NCBI RefSeq assembly: GCF_014648995.1
Contig: NZ_BMSE01000001.1
Location: 620,001-684,000, forward strand
Length of the DNA stretch: 64,000 nt
Direction of reading: 5' to 3'
Origin: Streptomyces massasporeus
Lineage (GTDB): Bacteria; Actinomycetota; Actinomycetes; Streptomycetales; Streptomycetaceae
A program made the translations under genes and the position numbers. This document shows positions 62,929 through 64,000 of the stretch, piece by piece. How positions within the stretch are numbered: the stretch's first letter is position 1; each line of letters starts with the position of its first letter. The notes beneath the pieces were generated by a model, which saw only the letters and a program-made list of their open reading frames with translations, did not search any database and was not told the origin of the DNA.

Positions 62929-63182
62929 GCACCCCAGCCTCCCGACGGGGCCCGCCCCGGGCATCCGTACGGGTACTCAGAGCCGGTACTCAGATCGGGC
63001 CGACCGTCCCGCCCGCTCCTCCTCCTCCTCCGAAGGATCCGGCGGGCGAGCTGGGCCGGATCCTCAGGTACTGGGCCGGCAATCTGCGCCACTGCGCGCT
63101 CGCCCCCGGGGACGAATCGGCGATCTACGACTCGGAGTACCGGGAGGTGGGCCGCCGGCGGGTGGACGGTCAGGCCGAGTAG
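62922..63182 (+). CDS. Possible small gene or gene remnant
   Basis: From about 63045 the frame gives ELGRILRYWAGNLRHCALAP, then ESAIYDSEYREVGRRR, with strongly GC-biased third positions as in real genes. No good start codon is near: upstream is a Pro-rich stretch and only a TTG at 62922. It overlaps the endonuclease V gene end by 13 bp. It could be a translated small protein with an unusual start or the tail of a lost gene. No family recognised. Confidence 0.35.
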   Translation: MSCTPASRRGPPRASVRVLRAGTQIGPTVPPAPPPPPKDPAGELGRILRYWAGNLRHCALAPGDESAIYDSEYREVGRRRVDGQAE

Positions 63183-63862
63183 GTCTCCCGGAGCGCCTCG
63201 CGGCACAGTGCGTCCGCCCTGCGGGTGGTCTCCGGGAGGCGGTAGGCGGGGGTCAGCGCGAGGGTGTGGGCGCAGGCGTTGTCCAGCGTCGTCCGGTGGC
63301 CGACGGAGACGAAGACCGGCTTGACGGTGTCCCGGGTGCGCAGGGCCCGGCCGACCTCCTCGGAGCCGGCGAGGAGCGCGGAGGCGCTGCCGCGCGAGGT
63401 GCCCGGCTCGTCGTGGGTGAAGGTGAACGGGTTCTTGGCAACGCCGATCGTGGGCAGGCCGGTCAGGACGCCGAGGTGGCAGGCGAGGCCGAAGCGCCGG
63501 GGGTGGGCGATGCCGTAGCCGTCGCAGACGACCAGGCCGGGGCCGCACGGGAGGGCGTCGAGGGCGGCCAGGACCGTGGGGATCTCGCGGAAGGCGAGCA
63601 GCCCGGGTACGTAGGGGAAGGAGATCCGGCCCACCGCGGTGGCCTCGGCGACGACTTCGAGGCTCGCCGCGTCGAGGACGACCGCGGCCGCCGCGACGAC
63701 GTCCCGTTCGTCGTCGTAGGCGACGTCGACACCTGTCACACGGCCGGTCCCGGGCAGCGGGCCCGGCTCGTCGAGGATCACCCGCTCGCGCAGGGCGTCC
63801 TGGACGGCGCGGGCCTGCTCCTCGGTGGCGGGCCAGTCCTCGGGGATGCGTACGGTCGTCAT
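63170..63862 (-). CDS. nfi: Endonuclease V
   Basis: This 230-aa protein is deoxyinosine 3'-endonuclease (EndoV), which nicks DNA near inosine and other deaminated bases. Conserved segments are VTGVDVAY (catalytic Asp ~46), ISFPYVPGLLAFRE (~80-94, including the wedge PYxxGxLxFRE and catalytic Glu) and VVCDGYGIAHPRRFGLACHLGV (~110-131, Asp). VGHRTTLDNA near the C-terminus is also typical. Cytoplasmic DNA repair; no partner gene adjacent. Confidence 0.94.
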   Translation of the reverse strand: MTTVRIPEDWPATEEQARAVQDALRERVILDEPGPLPGTGRVTGVDVAYDDERDVVAAAAVVLDAASLEVVAEATAVGRISFPYVPGLLAFREIPTVLAALDALPCGPGLVVCDGYGIAHPRRFGLACHLGVLTGLPTIGVAKNPFTFTHDEPGTSRGSASALLAGSEEVGRALRTRDTVKPVFVSVGHRTTLDNACAHTLALTPAYRLPETTRRADALCREALRETYSA

Positions 63863-63927
63863 GGTGGCCCCGAGCCTACGGGCTCCCCGGTGACCGGACG
63901 GAAACGCCCGGGGGTAGGCTCCCGGCC

Positions 63928-64000
63928 ATGTTCGTGCTGGAGCTGACGTACACCGCCCCGCTGGAAGCCGTCGACGCCGTGCTGGAAGAGCACGTGGTGT
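63928..64000 (+). CDS. YciI-like protein, N-terminus only (cut by window end)
   Basis: An ATG at 63928 opens MFVLELTYTAPLEAVDAVLE then EHVV, and the window ends in-frame. This resembles the start of YciI-family proteins (dimeric ferredoxin-like fold, often ~95 aa). Only 24 codons are visible, so the assignment is tentative. It is divergent from endonuclease V. Confidence 0.6.
   Translation, partial: MFVLELTYTAPLEAVDAVLEEHVV

Noticed and set aside
1..64000. CRISPR arrays, tRNA/rRNA genes, insertion sequences or prophage
   Set aside because: No spaced direct repeats of CRISPR type, tRNA-like cloverleafs, transposase or integrase frames were seen by eye.

Overview
The window is about 72% G+C, with the strong third-position GC bias, GTG/TTG starts, 1-8 bp gene overlaps and family content of a Streptomyces chromosome. 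It carries a complete aminohopanoid gene set, an LPFR-motif small protein and a SCO6745-family protein. Gene order resembles the S. coelicolor region around the hopanoid cluster and idi; that comparison is from memory, not a search. No tRNA, rRNA, CRISPR array, insertion sequence or prophage was seen. Nearly all sequence is accounted for by about 58 protein genes.

Layout. 0.1-10 kb: metallo-hydrolase, amino-acid dehydrogenase with a TetR regulator, two exported or lipolytic proteins, a LysM/M23 cell-wall peptidase behind a c-di-AMP (ydaO) riboswitch, a GH36 alpha-galactosidase and a tyrosine phosphatase. 10-10.8 kb: a cupin/HTH autoregulator with twin palindromic operators, coupled to a 39-aa membrane protein. 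10.8-23.75 kb: a ten-gene minus-strand hopanoid operon, hpnC-hpnD-hpnE-prenyl synthase-shc-hpnG-hpnH-ispG-dxs-aminotransferase. It includes its own copies of two MEP-pathway genes and is preceded by a 21-codon upstream frame overlapping hpnC. 24-31.1 kb: a second compact minus-strand operon encoding two CDP-alcohol phosphatidyltransferases, a nucleotidyltransferase, a glycerol-1-phosphate dehydrogenase-like protein, a GT2 glycosyltransferase and an ABC-2 exporter pair. This is the best candidate here for an undescribed pathway: a CDP-activated polyol-phosphate surface polymer or lipid. galE, divergent from it, may feed it.

31.4-38.6 kb: galE, a zinc exporter with a Zur-like box, idi, an anti-sigma-like kinase, a crotonase, two DJ-1/PfpI-type genes, a SCO6745-family gene and an LPFR small protein. 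38.7-45.5 kb: tex, a glycolipid-binding-fold protein, an ABC-F protein, an unrecognised 340-aa protein and a D-amino-acid-oxidase-like flavoprotein. 45.5-53.9 kb: tandem repeats, a BCCT transporter, three secreted peptidases (M14, CocE/X-prolyl type, M1) and an arginase-family gene broken by a one-base frameshift. 54-64 kb: amino-acid permease, MerR regulator, a beta-oxidation operon (CaiB, thiolase, FadB-like), a MmcQ/YjbR protein with a TTA codon, a trans-acting enoyl reductase-type protein, endonuclease V and the start of a YciI-like gene.

How they fit together. The centre of the window is an isoprenoid and envelope neighbourhood: idi, dxs and ispG supply isoprene units, the prenyl synthase and HpnCDE convert prenyl diphosphates to squalene, Shc cyclises it, and HpnH/HpnG plus the aminotransferase build the extended C35 hopanoid. 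The adjacent ABC exporter operon and cell-wall peptidases point to envelope remodelling. Start codons were reassigned by hand where a Shine-Dalgarno site or overlap favoured an internal start.
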